Positions 50,510 through 59,644 of a stretch of DNA of 64,000 nucleotides are shown here, piece by piece; the first letter of the stretch is position 1, and each line of letters starts with the position of its first letter. The position numbers and the translations under genes were made by a program. Location: NCBI GenBank assembly GCA_902626585.1, contig CACOGA010000008.1, positions 1-64,000 on the forward strand, read 5' to 3'. Origin of the DNA: an uncultured Bacteroidota bacterium. Its GTDB lineage: Bacteria; Bacteroidota; Bacteroidia; Flavobacteriales; Flavobacteriaceae. Below the pieces are notes generated by a model. It was given only the letters and a program-made list of their open reading frames with translations, was not told the DNA's origin and did not search any database.

Positions 50510-50566
50510 ATAACATTACTTTAAAAATCTTAATAAAACTCAGTTTTAATTAATAAGTAATGTTAT
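50510..50566 (+). promoter_or_regulatory. Long inverted repeat in the 5'UTR pairing with the sigma-factor start codon
   Basis: ATAACATTACTT (50510-50521) is the exact reverse complement of AAGTAATGTTAT (50555-50566). The right arm contains the A and T of the ATG. An inner hairpin TTAATAAAAC-TCA-GTTTTAATTAA lies between. Confidence 0.7.
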
Positions 50567-51149
50567 GAAAAAACCATTAATTGCAGATTCCGTTTTAGTT
50601 TCAAAATATATTTCTGGGCATGAAAAATCGCTAGAGATTCTTATTAATCGTCATAAACAAAGAATTTACTCATTTATTTATTCTAAAGTCTATGACAGGG
50701 ATTTAACGGAGGATATATTTCAAGACACTTTCATTAAGGTGATAAGAACTTTAAAATTAGGCAACTATAATGAAGAAGGTAAATTTATATCTTGGGTAAT
50801 GAGAATTGCTCATAATTTAGTTATAGATCACTTCAGAAAAAGTTCAAGAATACCAAAATTTGAAAATTCGCATGATTTTGATATTTTTTCAGTTTTAAAA
50901 AACACGGATATCGATATTGAAAATAAAATGATTAAAGATCAAATTCTTGGAGAGGTTAAAAAGATAATCGAATTATTGCCAGATGATCAAAAAGAAGTAT
51001 TGATATACAGATACTACAACGATTTAAGTTTTAAAGAAATTTCTGAAAAAACTGGGGTTAGTATTAATACATCTCTTGGGAGAATGAGATACGCATTAAT
51101 CAATCTAAGAAATATTATTAAGAAGAAAAATATAATTTTAACCAATTGA
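50565..51149 (+). CDS. RNA polymerase sigma factor, sigma-70/ECF type
   Basis: Region 2 'RIYSFIYSKVYDRDLTEDIFQDTFIKVIRTL...GKFISWVMRIAHNLVIDHFRKSSR', region 4 'LLPDDQKEVLIYRYYNDLSFKEISEKTGVSINTSLGRMRYALINLR'. Confidence 0.95.
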   Translation: MKKPLIADSVLVSKYISGHEKSLEILINRHKQRIYSFIYSKVYDRDLTEDIFQDTFIKVIRTLKLGNYNEEGKFISWVMRIAHNLVIDHFRKSSRIPKFENSHDFDIFSVLKNTDIDIENKMIKDQILGEVKKIIELLPDDQKEVLIYRYYNDLSFKEISEKTGVSINTSLGRMRYALINLRNIIKKKNIILTN

Positions 51150-51191
51150 TATAATATTCTATTTTTTTTTTCGTTCTATCAAAAAAAATGA

Positions 51192-51329
51192 ATGGAAAAA
51201 AACTACTTTTTTCAAGAGAAAATATCTCTTGAGCCAAAAAGAAAAACTATTAATTTTATCTTAAGTTATTCTAAGTCTATAAAAGCTCAAAGAACAAGTA
51301 TGGGTAATTTATTATTAGATTTAAATTAA
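51192..51329 (+). CDS. Small protein (45 aa) directly downstream of the sigma factor
   Basis: MEKNYFFQEKISLEPKRKTINFILSYSKSIKAQRTSMGNLLLDLN*. Too short for the ORF track; overlaps the nth 3' end by 9 bp. Confidence 0.65.
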   Translation: MEKNYFFQEKISLEPKRKTINFILSYSKSIKAQRTSMGNLLLDLN

Positions 51330-51965
51330 TTTATTTAAAATAGATTTTCTTCCGATTTTTAAAGTGATGATATCATTGTTAATATTCCACCCTCTAGCTG
51401 GTGAATATTTCCTTGCATAGTATATAATTTGCAGGTGTAGCTTGTTCCAATTTTCTGAAGGAAAGAGCCTCTTTGCATCTTTTTCGGTTTGTTTTACATT
51501 TTTTCCATTACTCAGTCCCCATCTATACATTAATCTATGAATATGTGTATCAACAGGGAAAGCAGGAAATCCAAAAGCCTGAGACATAACAACACTAGCA
51601 GTTTTGTGCCCAACACCTGGTAATTCTTCTAAAAACTCAAAGGTTTTAGGAACAAGACCATTGTGTTTCTCAATAATGATTTTACTTAATCCATATATAC
51701 CCTTACTTTTCATAGGTGACAGGCCACAGGGTCTTATAATTTCTTTAATTTCTTCAACTGATAAATTTATCATATCGAATGGATTGTCGGCTCTTTTGAA
51801 TAATTTTGGGGTAATTTGATTAACTCTTTCATCTGTACATTGGGCAGATAATAAAACGGCAATTAGTAGGGTATATGGATCTTTGTGGTCTAATGGAACA
51901 GGAACCTCAGGGAATAAATTATCAAGCTCTTTTATTAAGTATTCAACCTTATTTTTTTTATTCAA
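51321..51965 (-). CDS. nth: Endonuclease III
   Basis: 'LSAQCTDERVNQITPKLF', 'LEELPGVGHKTASVVMSQAFGFPAFPVDTHIHRLMYRWGLS'. The C-terminal 4Fe-4S Cys cluster is absent. Confidence 0.93.
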   Translation of the reverse strand: MNKKNKVEYLIKELDNLFPEVPVPLDHKDPYTLLIAVLLSAQCTDERVNQITPKLFKRADNPFDMINLSVEEIKEIIRPCGLSPMKSKGIYGLSKIIIEKHNGLVPKTFEFLEELPGVGHKTASVVMSQAFGFPAFPVDTHIHRLMYRWGLSNGKNVKQTEKDAKRLFPSENWNKLHLQIIYYARKYSPARGWNINNDIITLKIGRKSILNKLI

Positions 51966-51984
51966 TTTGTATTATTTTTACATT

Positions 51985-51992
51985 CAAATATA
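51985..51992 (-). promoter_or_regulatory. Candidate -7 element (TAnnTTTG) for nth
   Basis: Minus-strand TATATTTG 19 bp upstream of the nth start. Confidence 0.45.
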
Positions 51993-51998
51993 ATAATT

Positions 51999-52454
51999 AT
52001 GAATGTTTTAAAAATTGGTGATAATGCACCAGAATTTAGTTGCAAAAATCAAAATGGTGAGATAATAAATTTATCTGATTTTCTAGGTAAGAAAATTGTT
52101 CTCTTTTTCTATCCAAAAGCAAATACCCCAGGTTGTACTGCTGAGGCATGTAATTTAAACGATAATTATAGCAGATTTAAGTCTGAGGGTTATGAAATTA
52201 TAGGTGTTTCGGCTGATAGTGAGAAAGCTCAGAAAAATTTTAGTGATAAATTCAGTTTTAATTATAGTTTACTGTGTGACGAGGATAAAAAAGTAATTTC
52301 ATCTTATGGTGCATGGGGTCAAAAAAAAATGTACGGCAAGGAATACATGGGAATTATTAGAAAAACAATTATTATAAATGAATCTGGAAAAATTGAACAA
52401 ATAATTGAAAAGGTAAAAACTAAAGAGCATACAGCTCAGATTCTGGAAAAGTAG
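51999..52454 (+). CDS. bcp: Thioredoxin-dependent thiol peroxidase (BCP-type peroxiredoxin)
   Basis: 'KKIVLFFYPKANTPGCTAEACNLNDNYSRFKSEGYEIIGVSADS'. Confidence 0.95.
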   Translation: MNVLKIGDNAPEFSCKNQNGEIINLSDFLGKKIVLFFYPKANTPGCTAEACNLNDNYSRFKSEGYEIIGVSADSEKAQKNFSDKFSFNYSLLCDEDKKVISSYGAWGQKKMYGKEYMGIIRKTIIINESGKIEQIIEKVKTKEHTAQILEK

Positions 52455-52456
52455 TT

Positions 52457-53890
52457 CTATTTTTTATAGTCGAAAAAATTAAATTTTTTGATTTTAGCTG
52501 CTACAGCTTTGGGTAGTAAATTCTCCCATCCTTTGGTATTTTTTTTAATTTTTGCTAAAACCTCATGAGAATAAATAGTAAGGGATTTTGTGTTGTATTT
52601 CTCTAGATCTACAACTTTACCATTAAATTTTAAAAATTTATAGAGCTCCTTCATTCTAGGATGTACCTTGACATTATCACTATTTACAATTTCAGATTTA
52701 TCATTGAGTACGGGATATAGGAAAATTTTCATGTTTTTGAAAAATAATTTCCCGAATGCTTCTAAAATACCACCGCTAAGATGAGTATAGTATTTTGGGT
52801 CAAAAATTCTAACCAAGTTATTTACTCCCATAGTTAATCCTATTTTCTTTTTGGTGTATAAAGAAAAGTATTCTACCAACTTATAATATTCTTTAAAATT
52901 TGTAATTAAAACAGTTTCTCCCAATGAGCCTAAAAGCTTGGCTCTATCCATAAAGTCTTTCTCGTCAATTTCTCCATCTGTTGCTAAGTCAACCATTGTA
53001 ATTTCAAATATGACTATCGTGTCTTTTTTGTCTACGTGCCGCTCATTTAAAAACATTTCCAAAGAATTTAAATACATTTCTTCGTTGACCTTGGTAACAG
53101 GTCTAAATCTTCCGCGTAGTGCTAATATATTTTTTTTATACAATGCAGCAGCTGGTAATAAATTATTACCATCAGGACCAAACATTACAGCGTCAGTCAT
53201 ACCGTTTTTGACTAATTCAAGACTTAATATTCGGTTATCAACTTCCTTGAATACTGGTCCAGAAAAGTTAACAGTGTCAATTTCTATCTGGTCACTGCTT
53301 AAATGGTCGTATAGGTATCTTATAATATTTTTTGGTTGATTATAATGATAAAAAGCACTGTAAATAAGATTGGTTCCAAGCACTCCTAAAGTTTCTTGTT
53401 GTTGAGTTGCAGTGTTTTCTTTAAATCTAACGTGAAGAATAATTTCATTATACTTTTGCCTAGGGTCAATCTGAAACCTAATTCCAACCCATCCGTGACC
53501 ATTGTATTTTTTTGCAAAATCAATTGTAGCTACGGTGTTAGCATAACAAAAAAACATTTTATTGGGCTGATCTTTCCTTTTGATTCTCTTTTCAATTAAA
53601 GATGTTTCATGTTTGAGCATCTTTGTAAGACGATTTTGTGTTACGTATCTTTGATCATCTTCAATTCCATAAATATCATCACTGAAACTTTTATCATAAG
53701 CTGACATGGCTTTAGCAATAGTTCCGGAGGCACCTCCAACCCTGAAAAACTGTCTAGCAGTTTCTTGCCCAGCACCAATTTCAGCGAAAGTCCCGTAAAT
53801 ATTTTCGTTTAGGTTGATTTTTAAAGCTTTTTGCTTTATTGTAGGTATAGCTTCTAGGTGAGAATCACCATTTAGAGTTACCTCGTTCAT
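52457..53890 (-). CDS. Large conserved-looking protein of unknown function
   Basis: 477-aa ORF, 'TFAEIGAGQETARQFFRVGGASGTIAKAMSAYDKSFSDDIYG'. No family motif recognised by eye. Minus-strand TACATTTG at 53909-53916. Confidence 0.75.
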   Translation of the reverse strand: MNEVTLNGDSHLEAIPTIKQKALKINLNENIYGTFAEIGAGQETARQFFRVGGASGTIAKAMSAYDKSFSDDIYGIEDDQRYVTQNRLTKMLKHETSLIEKRIKRKDQPNKMFFCYANTVATIDFAKKYNGHGWVGIRFQIDPRQKYNEIILHVRFKENTATQQQETLGVLGTNLIYSAFYHYNQPKNIIRYLYDHLSSDQIEIDTVNFSGPVFKEVDNRILSLELVKNGMTDAVMFGPDGNNLLPAAALYKKNILALRGRFRPVTKVNEEMYLNSLEMFLNERHVDKKDTIVIFEITMVDLATDGEIDEKDFMDRAKLLGSLGETVLITNFKEYYKLVEYFSLYTKKKIGLTMGVNNLVRIFDPKYYTHLSGGILEAFGKLFFKNMKIFLYPVLNDKSEIVNSDNVKVHPRMKELYKFLKFNGKVVDLEKYNTKSLTIYSHEVLAKIKKNTKGWENLLPKAVAAKIKKFNFFDYKK

Positions 53891-53950
53891 AGGTTAGTTT
53901 TTCTTTAACAAATGTATTAAATAACTATAACTCGATGAAAAAAAATAGTG

Positions 53951-53958
53951 TATTTTTG
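53951..53958 (+). promoter_or_regulatory. Candidate -7 element (TAnnTTTG) for the MBL-fold gene
   Basis: TATTTTTG 13 bp before ATG 53972. Confidence 0.45.
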
Positions 53959-53971
53959 ATTTAATTTGAGC

Positions 53972-54733
53972 ATGAAAATTACATTTTTAGGTACAGGTAC
54001 TTCTCAAGGTATTCCAGTTATAGGTAGTACTCACCCTGTTTGTTTGAGTGAAGATCGAAAAGACAAAAGGCTAAGGACATCAGCGTTAATTCATCATAAA
54101 AATAAAAATATTGTTATAGATTGCGGACCTGACTTTAGAGCCCAAATGATAAATTCGGGATGCGATAGAGTAGATGCTATATTTTTTACTCATGAGCACA
54201 ATGATCATGTTTCAGGTTTAGACGATATCAGACCATTTTATTTTCGTCAGGGCAATATACCTATTTATGCAGGTGAACGTGTGATAAAGGCATTAAAAAA
54301 TAGGTTTGACTACATCTTTAGAACAGATGGCAATATCCCGGGTACCCCTAGGGTTACAATACATGAAATTAATGAAAACTTTGAGTTTTATGAAAGTGAG
54401 GTGATAGTACTTAACGCTTTTCATGGTAGTCTTCCTATTTATGGCTTTAGAATCGATAATACAGCTTACTTCACAGATGTAAAGACAATTCCGGAAAGTG
54501 AATATGAAAAATTAAATAATTTAGATGTTTTGGTCATAAACGCTTTGAGAATGGAGGAGCATTATTCACATTTGAACTTAAGCGATGCATTAGCTGTAAT
54601 CTCTACAATAAAACCCAGAAGGGCATATTTGACACATATCAGCCATAAATTGGGTTTTCATGAAGAGGTTCAAAAAAAATTACCTGATAATGTTTTTTTA
54701 GCTTATGACGGTCTTGAGGTTGAATGCAATTAA
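53972..54733 (+). CDS. MBL-fold metallohydrolase (PhnP-like)
   Basis: 'MKITFLGTGTSQGIPVIGSTHPVCLS', 'IDCGPDFRAQMI', 'FFTHEHNDHVSGLDDIRPFYF', 'YLTHISHKLGFHEEV'. Confidence 0.93.
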   Translation: MKITFLGTGTSQGIPVIGSTHPVCLSEDRKDKRLRTSALIHHKNKNIVIDCGPDFRAQMINSGCDRVDAIFFTHEHNDHVSGLDDIRPFYFRQGNIPIYAGERVIKALKNRFDYIFRTDGNIPGTPRVTIHEINENFEFYESEVIVLNAFHGSLPIYGFRIDNTAYFTDVKTIPESEYEKLNNLDVLVINALRMEEHYSHLNLSDALAVISTIKPRRAYLTHISHKLGFHEEVQKKLPDNVFLAYDGLEVECN

Positions 54734-55380
54734 TTTTTTGATAACCATAGATTCATTTTAGTAAAATTGTCTGAATTAATACCATGTGCGGACTCAAACT
54801 CAAGGTACTCATGTTTTATTTTTTTTTCATTAAACCATTCACTAGATTCTCTGCCAATTTCTATAGGAATGACCAGATCATTAATCCCGTGTGAGCAAAA
54901 GAAACTATGATTACTGTAATCAAATTCTACGTCAAATTCTATAATTTCGTAGGGGATTTTACCACTTAATCCAACTGCTTTTTTATAATTTTCAGGATAA
55001 TTAATTGATAAGGCATAAGAAATCATACAACCTTGACTAAAACCAAGTAAATAGACCTGATTTAAGCTAAAACTATACTTCCTAGCCAAATCTTCACAAA
55101 TAAACTTATTTAATTCCTTAACGGACTGTTTAGCTAGTTTAGTATCCATTTTTAATTGCATGTTATCATTGTAATGAAGAGGCCACCAACAATGCGAATG
55201 GTTATCCAGCTTTATGGGTGCCTGTATTGAAATAATTAAAAAATCCGGGTTCATAAATTTTGCAAATGAAAACAAATCATCTTTATTACTTCCATACCCA
55301 TGAAACATAATAATAACCTTGTTATCTTTTTTTGAAGGTTGCGGATTTTTTACTGAGTAATCAAATGAAAAATTATTCAT
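54730..55380 (-). CDS. Carboxylesterase/phospholipase-type alpha/beta hydrolase
   Basis: 'VIIMFHGYGSNKDDLFSFAKF', 'VYLLGFSQGCMISYALSI', 'FCSHGINDLVIPIEIGRES', 'SAHGIN'. Confidence 0.9.
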   Translation of the reverse strand: MNNFSFDYSVKNPQPSKKDNKVIIMFHGYGSNKDDLFSFAKFMNPDFLIISIQAPIKLDNHSHCWWPLHYNDNMQLKMDTKLAKQSVKELNKFICEDLARKYSFSLNQVYLLGFSQGCMISYALSINYPENYKKAVGLSGKIPYEIIEFDVEFDYSNHSFFCSHGINDLVIPIEIGRESSEWFNEKKIKHEYLEFESAHGINSDNFTKMNLWLSKN

Positions 55381-56629
55381 TTAATGTCATTTTTCCACTT
55401 GAAATTGTACCATAAACTTTTCCTTTTAAAGATGACCCTATAAAGATTGAGTTTTTAGACATAGACAAGACATTATCATCACTGAAAACAAAGCTGTTAA
55501 TTGGATTGAATAAACTAAAATCAGCCTGGGTTCCAATTTTTATTTCTGTTTCCTCGATTCCGAATACTTTTTTCCCTCTTGTCAAAATATTTATTGTGGT
55601 TTTTATGGGAAATATTCTATTGAGCGCACCAAAAAGAGATTCTAAACCAATGGTACCAAATTCAGCTTTATCAAATTCAACGTTTTTTAATTCTATATCC
55701 AAAGGATTATGATCACTGGTTACCATATCAATTGACCCATCTTTGACACCAGAAATTAGTTGATCGATATCATCTTGAGTTCTCAATGGGGGAAGTACTT
55801 TAAACTTGGTATTAAAATCACCAAGATGAGTGTCATTGAAAAATAAATTGTGTACACATGTACTACATGAAATATTTAGTCCTTTATTTTTTGCTTTTTT
55901 AATTAATTCAAGCGATTTTCTTGTGGATATATAAGGGATATGTAAGTTACCACCAGTATATTCAAGAATTCTTATATCTCTCATTATTTGAATTTCTTCA
56001 GACATGCCTGGAATACCCTTTAGCCCTAATGATGTGCTAGTTTTGCCCTCATTCATAACCCCATTATTTGATATTTCTCTATTTAGCGGAAAAGAAAAAA
56101 TAGGTATATTATAATCTTTTGAATATAATAGTGCCAACTTCAAAACATTCGCATTTACAATTGATTTTTTATAGTCCCCAAATCCTATTGCACCAGAATT
56201 TTTCATTTCAAAAAGTTCAGCCAATTCATTTCCATCAGAATTCTTAGTTAAAGCTCCTATTGGATAAATATTAACATTAGAATTTTTTGCTACAGCTTTC
56301 AAATATTCAATTTCAGTACTTTTTTCAGTGACTGGAAAAGTATTTGGCTGTAATCCGACAGATGTAAATCCAGACTTAGAAGCGAGCGTTAAAGTGTTCA
56401 AAAGATTATCCCTTTCCTCATATCCTGGTTCACCCGTACAAACACTGTAATCAAACCAGCCGTTAGAAACATGTAGGTTAGGAAATCTAATTTCAAGAAA
56501 GTTCTTGGGATTTTTTATATCTTCAGAGATATCTGAGATTATACCATTTCTGATTAATATATCGACTGTTTTATTATGAAATTCACTGTTTTTGTCAATA
56601 ATTGTAGCTGATTTTATTAGTGAATTCAT
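55373..56629 (-). CDS. Dihydroorotase homologue lacking canonical metal ligands (probable pseudo-dihydroorotase)
   Basis: DHOase-like fold text ('GWFDYSVCTGEPGYEERDN', 'VGLQPNTFPVTEKSTEIEYLK', 'MVTSDHNPLDIELKNVEFDKAEFGTIGLESLFGAL'), but the HxH and later His ligands are replaced. Confidence 0.85.
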   Translation of the reverse strand: MNSLIKSATIIDKNSEFHNKTVDILIRNGIISDISEDIKNPKNFLEIRFPNLHVSNGWFDYSVCTGEPGYEERDNLLNTLTLASKSGFTSVGLQPNTFPVTEKSTEIEYLKAVAKNSNVNIYPIGALTKNSDGNELAELFEMKNSGAIGFGDYKKSIVNANVLKLALLYSKDYNIPIFSFPLNREISNNGVMNEGKTSTSLGLKGIPGMSEEIQIMRDIRILEYTGGNLHIPYISTRKSLELIKKAKNKGLNISCSTCVHNLFFNDTHLGDFNTKFKVLPPLRTQDDIDQLISGVKDGSIDMVTSDHNPLDIELKNVEFDKAEFGTIGLESLFGALNRIFPIKTTINILTRGKKVFGIEETEIKIGTQADFSLFNPINSFVFSDDNVLSMSKNSIFIGSSLKGKVYGTISSGKMTLNE

Positions 56630-56673
56630 TAAGAAAATTTGAACAAAAATAATAAAAATTAAAGTATCAACTT

Positions 56674-58182
56674 TTAATATTTTGCTGGCATTCCATTGGT
56701 CGATGAATTTTTAATAAATTCTCTTAAATCGTCATTAGATTTTTTTAAATCCTCATTTCTTAAATACATCATATGACCACTGCGATAACCTTCAAAGTAA
56801 AATCTATCTTTCATTTTACCACTAGGGTCAACTTGCCACATGGTATATTTTGCTTGAAAGTAATTTGTGGCACCATCATAATATCCCGATTGAATAAATA
56901 CTTTCAGAAATGGGTTTTGAGCCATAGCTTTTCTTAGATTTTTACGGGTATTATCATTTTCTTTATTCCAGGGATGTACTGGACCAAATACATTATATTT
57001 AATATCCGTTTCAAACTTTAATTCATTTCTAACATAATGATTTATTGCAGGAGTAAAAGAGTGATTCCAAGAATTAAGTTCAATGTTTGTATCGGGTCGA
57101 GAGCCAGCATTTGTTCTATCTATTCCTCTGTACCTTGAATCTAATCTTCCTATTGTTAAACCATCACTTTTTCTTAAAAGCTCTTTCCAGAAAGCATAAT
57201 TTGGTATATCAAGATTATAATCAAGAATAAAATCCTTATCTAATCCTGAATAATATGAGTATTTTTCCGCGATTTCATTCCTTTCTATATCACTTATAAA
57301 TCCACCTTTGGCAATTGCTGGAATAAGTTTATTTATGGTAAATTCTTCAACTTTTGGAAGAAACTCAAGAAGATCGATTGATTGTATTTCTTTATCCAGC
57401 ATTTGGTGATACCATGCGGTGGCCGCGTAATATGGTAGGTGAAGCGATGAATCAATAGCATCCTCTTGACCATCGTCAAACTCAAGTAACTTATAGTCTG
57501 CGGGAGAGACCAAAATAACTCCGTTTAAATACATCCATTGGCTATTTTGTAGTTCATGTGAAAGTCCCATCACTCTGGTGCCACCGTAGCTTTCTCCAAT
57601 AATGTATTTGGGTGATTCCCATCTATTTTTCCTTGTAATAAATGTATTTATCCAAGTTGCTAAGTATTTAATGTCTGCATTTATACCAAAAAACTTTTTT
57701 CTGTCCGGTAAATCACCATTTTTATCAGGAATCATTCTTGAGTAACCTGTGTTGACGGGACAAACAAATACTATATCAGCTGTATCAAGTATTGAATATG
57801 GATTGGTCTTCATACCGTATGGTTGGATAGGGAAGCCCTCATCATCGATTTTTAAAACTCTAGGACCTGTGTATCCTATGTGCATCCAAAGTGATCCAGA
57901 GCCGGGACCACCGTTAAATGAAATAATAATTGGCCTATGTGACTCTTTTTTTTCTGAATCCTTAGGTAAATTTCGTTTATAATATGTGTAAAATAAACTT
58001 GCAATCGGATTCCCATCTTTATCCCAAACAGGTTGCATTCCTGTTTCAGCGGTATATTTAATTTTTTCCCCTTTTATGATTGTTTCATGGTTAGTTTTAA
58101 CAATTGTATCTATTGGTACATGAATATTTTGTGAAAATATCATTGAAGTATTTAGCAGAAAAATCAGTAGAATTTTTTTCAT
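56674..58182 (-). CDS. S10-family serine carboxypeptidase, secreted
   Basis: 'PIIISFNGGPGSGSLWMHIGYTGPRVL', 'KYIIGESYGGTRVMGLSHEL', 'VFIQSGYYDGATNYF', 'FEGYRSGHMMYLR'. Confidence 0.93.
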   Translation of the reverse strand: MKKILLIFLLNTSMIFSQNIHVPIDTIVKTNHETIIKGEKIKYTAETGMQPVWDKDGNPIASLFYTYYKRNLPKDSEKKESHRPIIISFNGGPGSGSLWMHIGYTGPRVLKIDDEGFPIQPYGMKTNPYSILDTADIVFVCPVNTGYSRMIPDKNGDLPDRKKFFGINADIKYLATWINTFITRKNRWESPKYIIGESYGGTRVMGLSHELQNSQWMYLNGVILVSPADYKLLEFDDGQEDAIDSSLHLPYYAATAWYHQMLDKEIQSIDLLEFLPKVEEFTINKLIPAIAKGGFISDIERNEIAEKYSYYSGLDKDFILDYNLDIPNYAFWKELLRKSDGLTIGRLDSRYRGIDRTNAGSRPDTNIELNSWNHSFTPAINHYVRNELKFETDIKYNVFGPVHPWNKENDNTRKNLRKAMAQNPFLKVFIQSGYYDGATNYFQAKYTMWQVDPSGKMKDRFYFEGYRSGHMMYLRNEDLKKSNDDLREFIKNSSTNGMPAKY

Positions 58183-58220
58183 TTTATAAGAATTATTGAC
58201 TCTAATTTAAAAATTAAAAG

Positions 58221-58976
58221 TTAATATTTTTCGAATACCCCTAATCCAAAAAGTGCAAAATCATATTTTACTGGGTCATTTGCGTCAAAAGATCTTAGAA
58301 TTGAATCTAATTCAATCACAGCTTTGTGATCATTCTGTTTTCTTTTGATTAATCCTAATTTTCTTGCAACATTTCCAGAGTGTATGTCTAGTGGACATGA
58401 TAAGTTTTTTTGGTCTATAGATTTCCATATTCCAAAATCAACACCTTTACTATCTTTTCTAACCATCCATCTTAAAAACATATTAATTCTCTTAGATGCA
58501 GAGCCCTTGAAGGGGTCGGATATATGTTTTTTTGTTCTTTCAGTGTGTTCAATCTCAAAAAAAATCTTTTTAAATTCATGAATGGAATTATGCATACTTT
58601 GATTTTTTATATTTTGAGCAAAAATAGTTTCTAATCCTCCGTAATTTTTGTAGATATGTCTTAGACTTATCAAAAACTGAATCAAGTCATAACCATTGAA
58701 GGTTCTGTGAACGAATTTTAATAGACTTTTAAGATCTTTTTCTGTATGATGCATTATAAAATTATGAGGGTCATCATCCATTAATTTCATCATTTTAATT
58801 GAACTATTGATAATAGATTTTCTGTTACCCCAAGCAATTGTTGATGTTAGAAATCCTGAAATCTCAATATCTTCTTTTTTTTTGTAAAGATGAGCTATTT
58901 GAATAGGGTCATCTTTAATAAAATTTATGTTGTTATACTCTTCTGCTTTTAAATTTAAAAATTCTTTTATTTTCAA
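58221..58976 (-). CDS. TIGR02757/DUF2400-family protein
   Basis: 'DDPHNFIMHHTEKDLKSLLKFVHRTFNGYDLIQFLISLRHIYKNYGGLE', 'RINMFLRWMVRKDSKGVDFGIWKSIDQKNLSCPLDIHSGNVARKLGL'. Confidence 0.88.
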   Translation of the reverse strand: MKIKEFLNLKAEEYNNINFIKDDPIQIAHLYKKKEDIEISGFLTSTIAWGNRKSIINSSIKMMKLMDDDPHNFIMHHTEKDLKSLLKFVHRTFNGYDLIQFLISLRHIYKNYGGLETIFAQNIKNQSMHNSIHEFKKIFFEIEHTERTKKHISDPFKGSASKRINMFLRWMVRKDSKGVDFGIWKSIDQKNLSCPLDIHSGNVARKLGLIKRKQNDHKAVIELDSILRSFDANDPVKYDFALFGLGVFEKY

Positions 58977-58984
58977 ATTTTTGA

Positions 58985-59644
58985 TTATTTAATTTTACCG
59001 TCAATTATTTCTAAAACTCTGTCAGATTTTTTTGCAAGAGACAAGTCGTGGGTTGCAATAATAAAAGTGTAGTCAAAATCTTTTCTCAGGTCCATGAATA
59101 GATCATGTAGATTGTTAGAAGATTTAGCATCAAGATTTCCTGAAGGTTCATCTGCAAGAATTATACTTGGTTCATTAATAAGGGCTCGTGCTACAGCTAC
59201 TCTTTGTTTTTCCCCACCCGAAAGTTCATTTGGTTTACTGTTTATTTTATCAATTATACCAAGATAATCCATGAGATTTTTTGCTTTTGTCTCAGCAACT
59301 TTCTTTGCTGTTTTACTGATAAATGCTGGAATGCAAATATTTTCCATTGCAGTAAACTCAGGTAACAATTGATGAAATTGAAAAATAAATCCTATTTCTT
59401 GATTTCTAAAATCTGCTAATTCAATATCGCTCATTGTGCTAATATCTAGATTATTTAATAGCAATTCTGAGTTGTCTTTTTTGTCATAGTTGTCAATAGT
59501 TCCGAGAATCTGTAGTAAAGTTGTTTTACCGGCTCCAGAGGCACCAACTAAGCTGATTATTTCACCCGAATTGACAATGAGATCAATTCCTTTAAGTATG
59601 TGATTGTTTTCGTGAAATTTATGTATATTTTTGGCTAAAATCAT
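58985..59644 (-). CDS. lolD: ABC transporter ATP-binding protein, LolD-like
   Basis: '[72 protein letters not shown]', '[35 protein letters not shown]'. Confidence 0.93.
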   Translation of the reverse strand: MILAKNIHKFHENNHILKGIDLIVNSGEIISLVGASGAGKTTLLQILGTIDNYDKKDNSELLLNNLDISTMSDIELADFRNQEIGFIFQFHQLLPEFTAMENICIPAFISKTAKKVAETKAKNLMDYLGIIDKINSKPNELSGGEKQRVAVARALINEPSIILADEPSGNLDAKSSNNLHDLFMDLRKDFDYTFIIATHDLSLAKKSDRVLEIIDGKIK

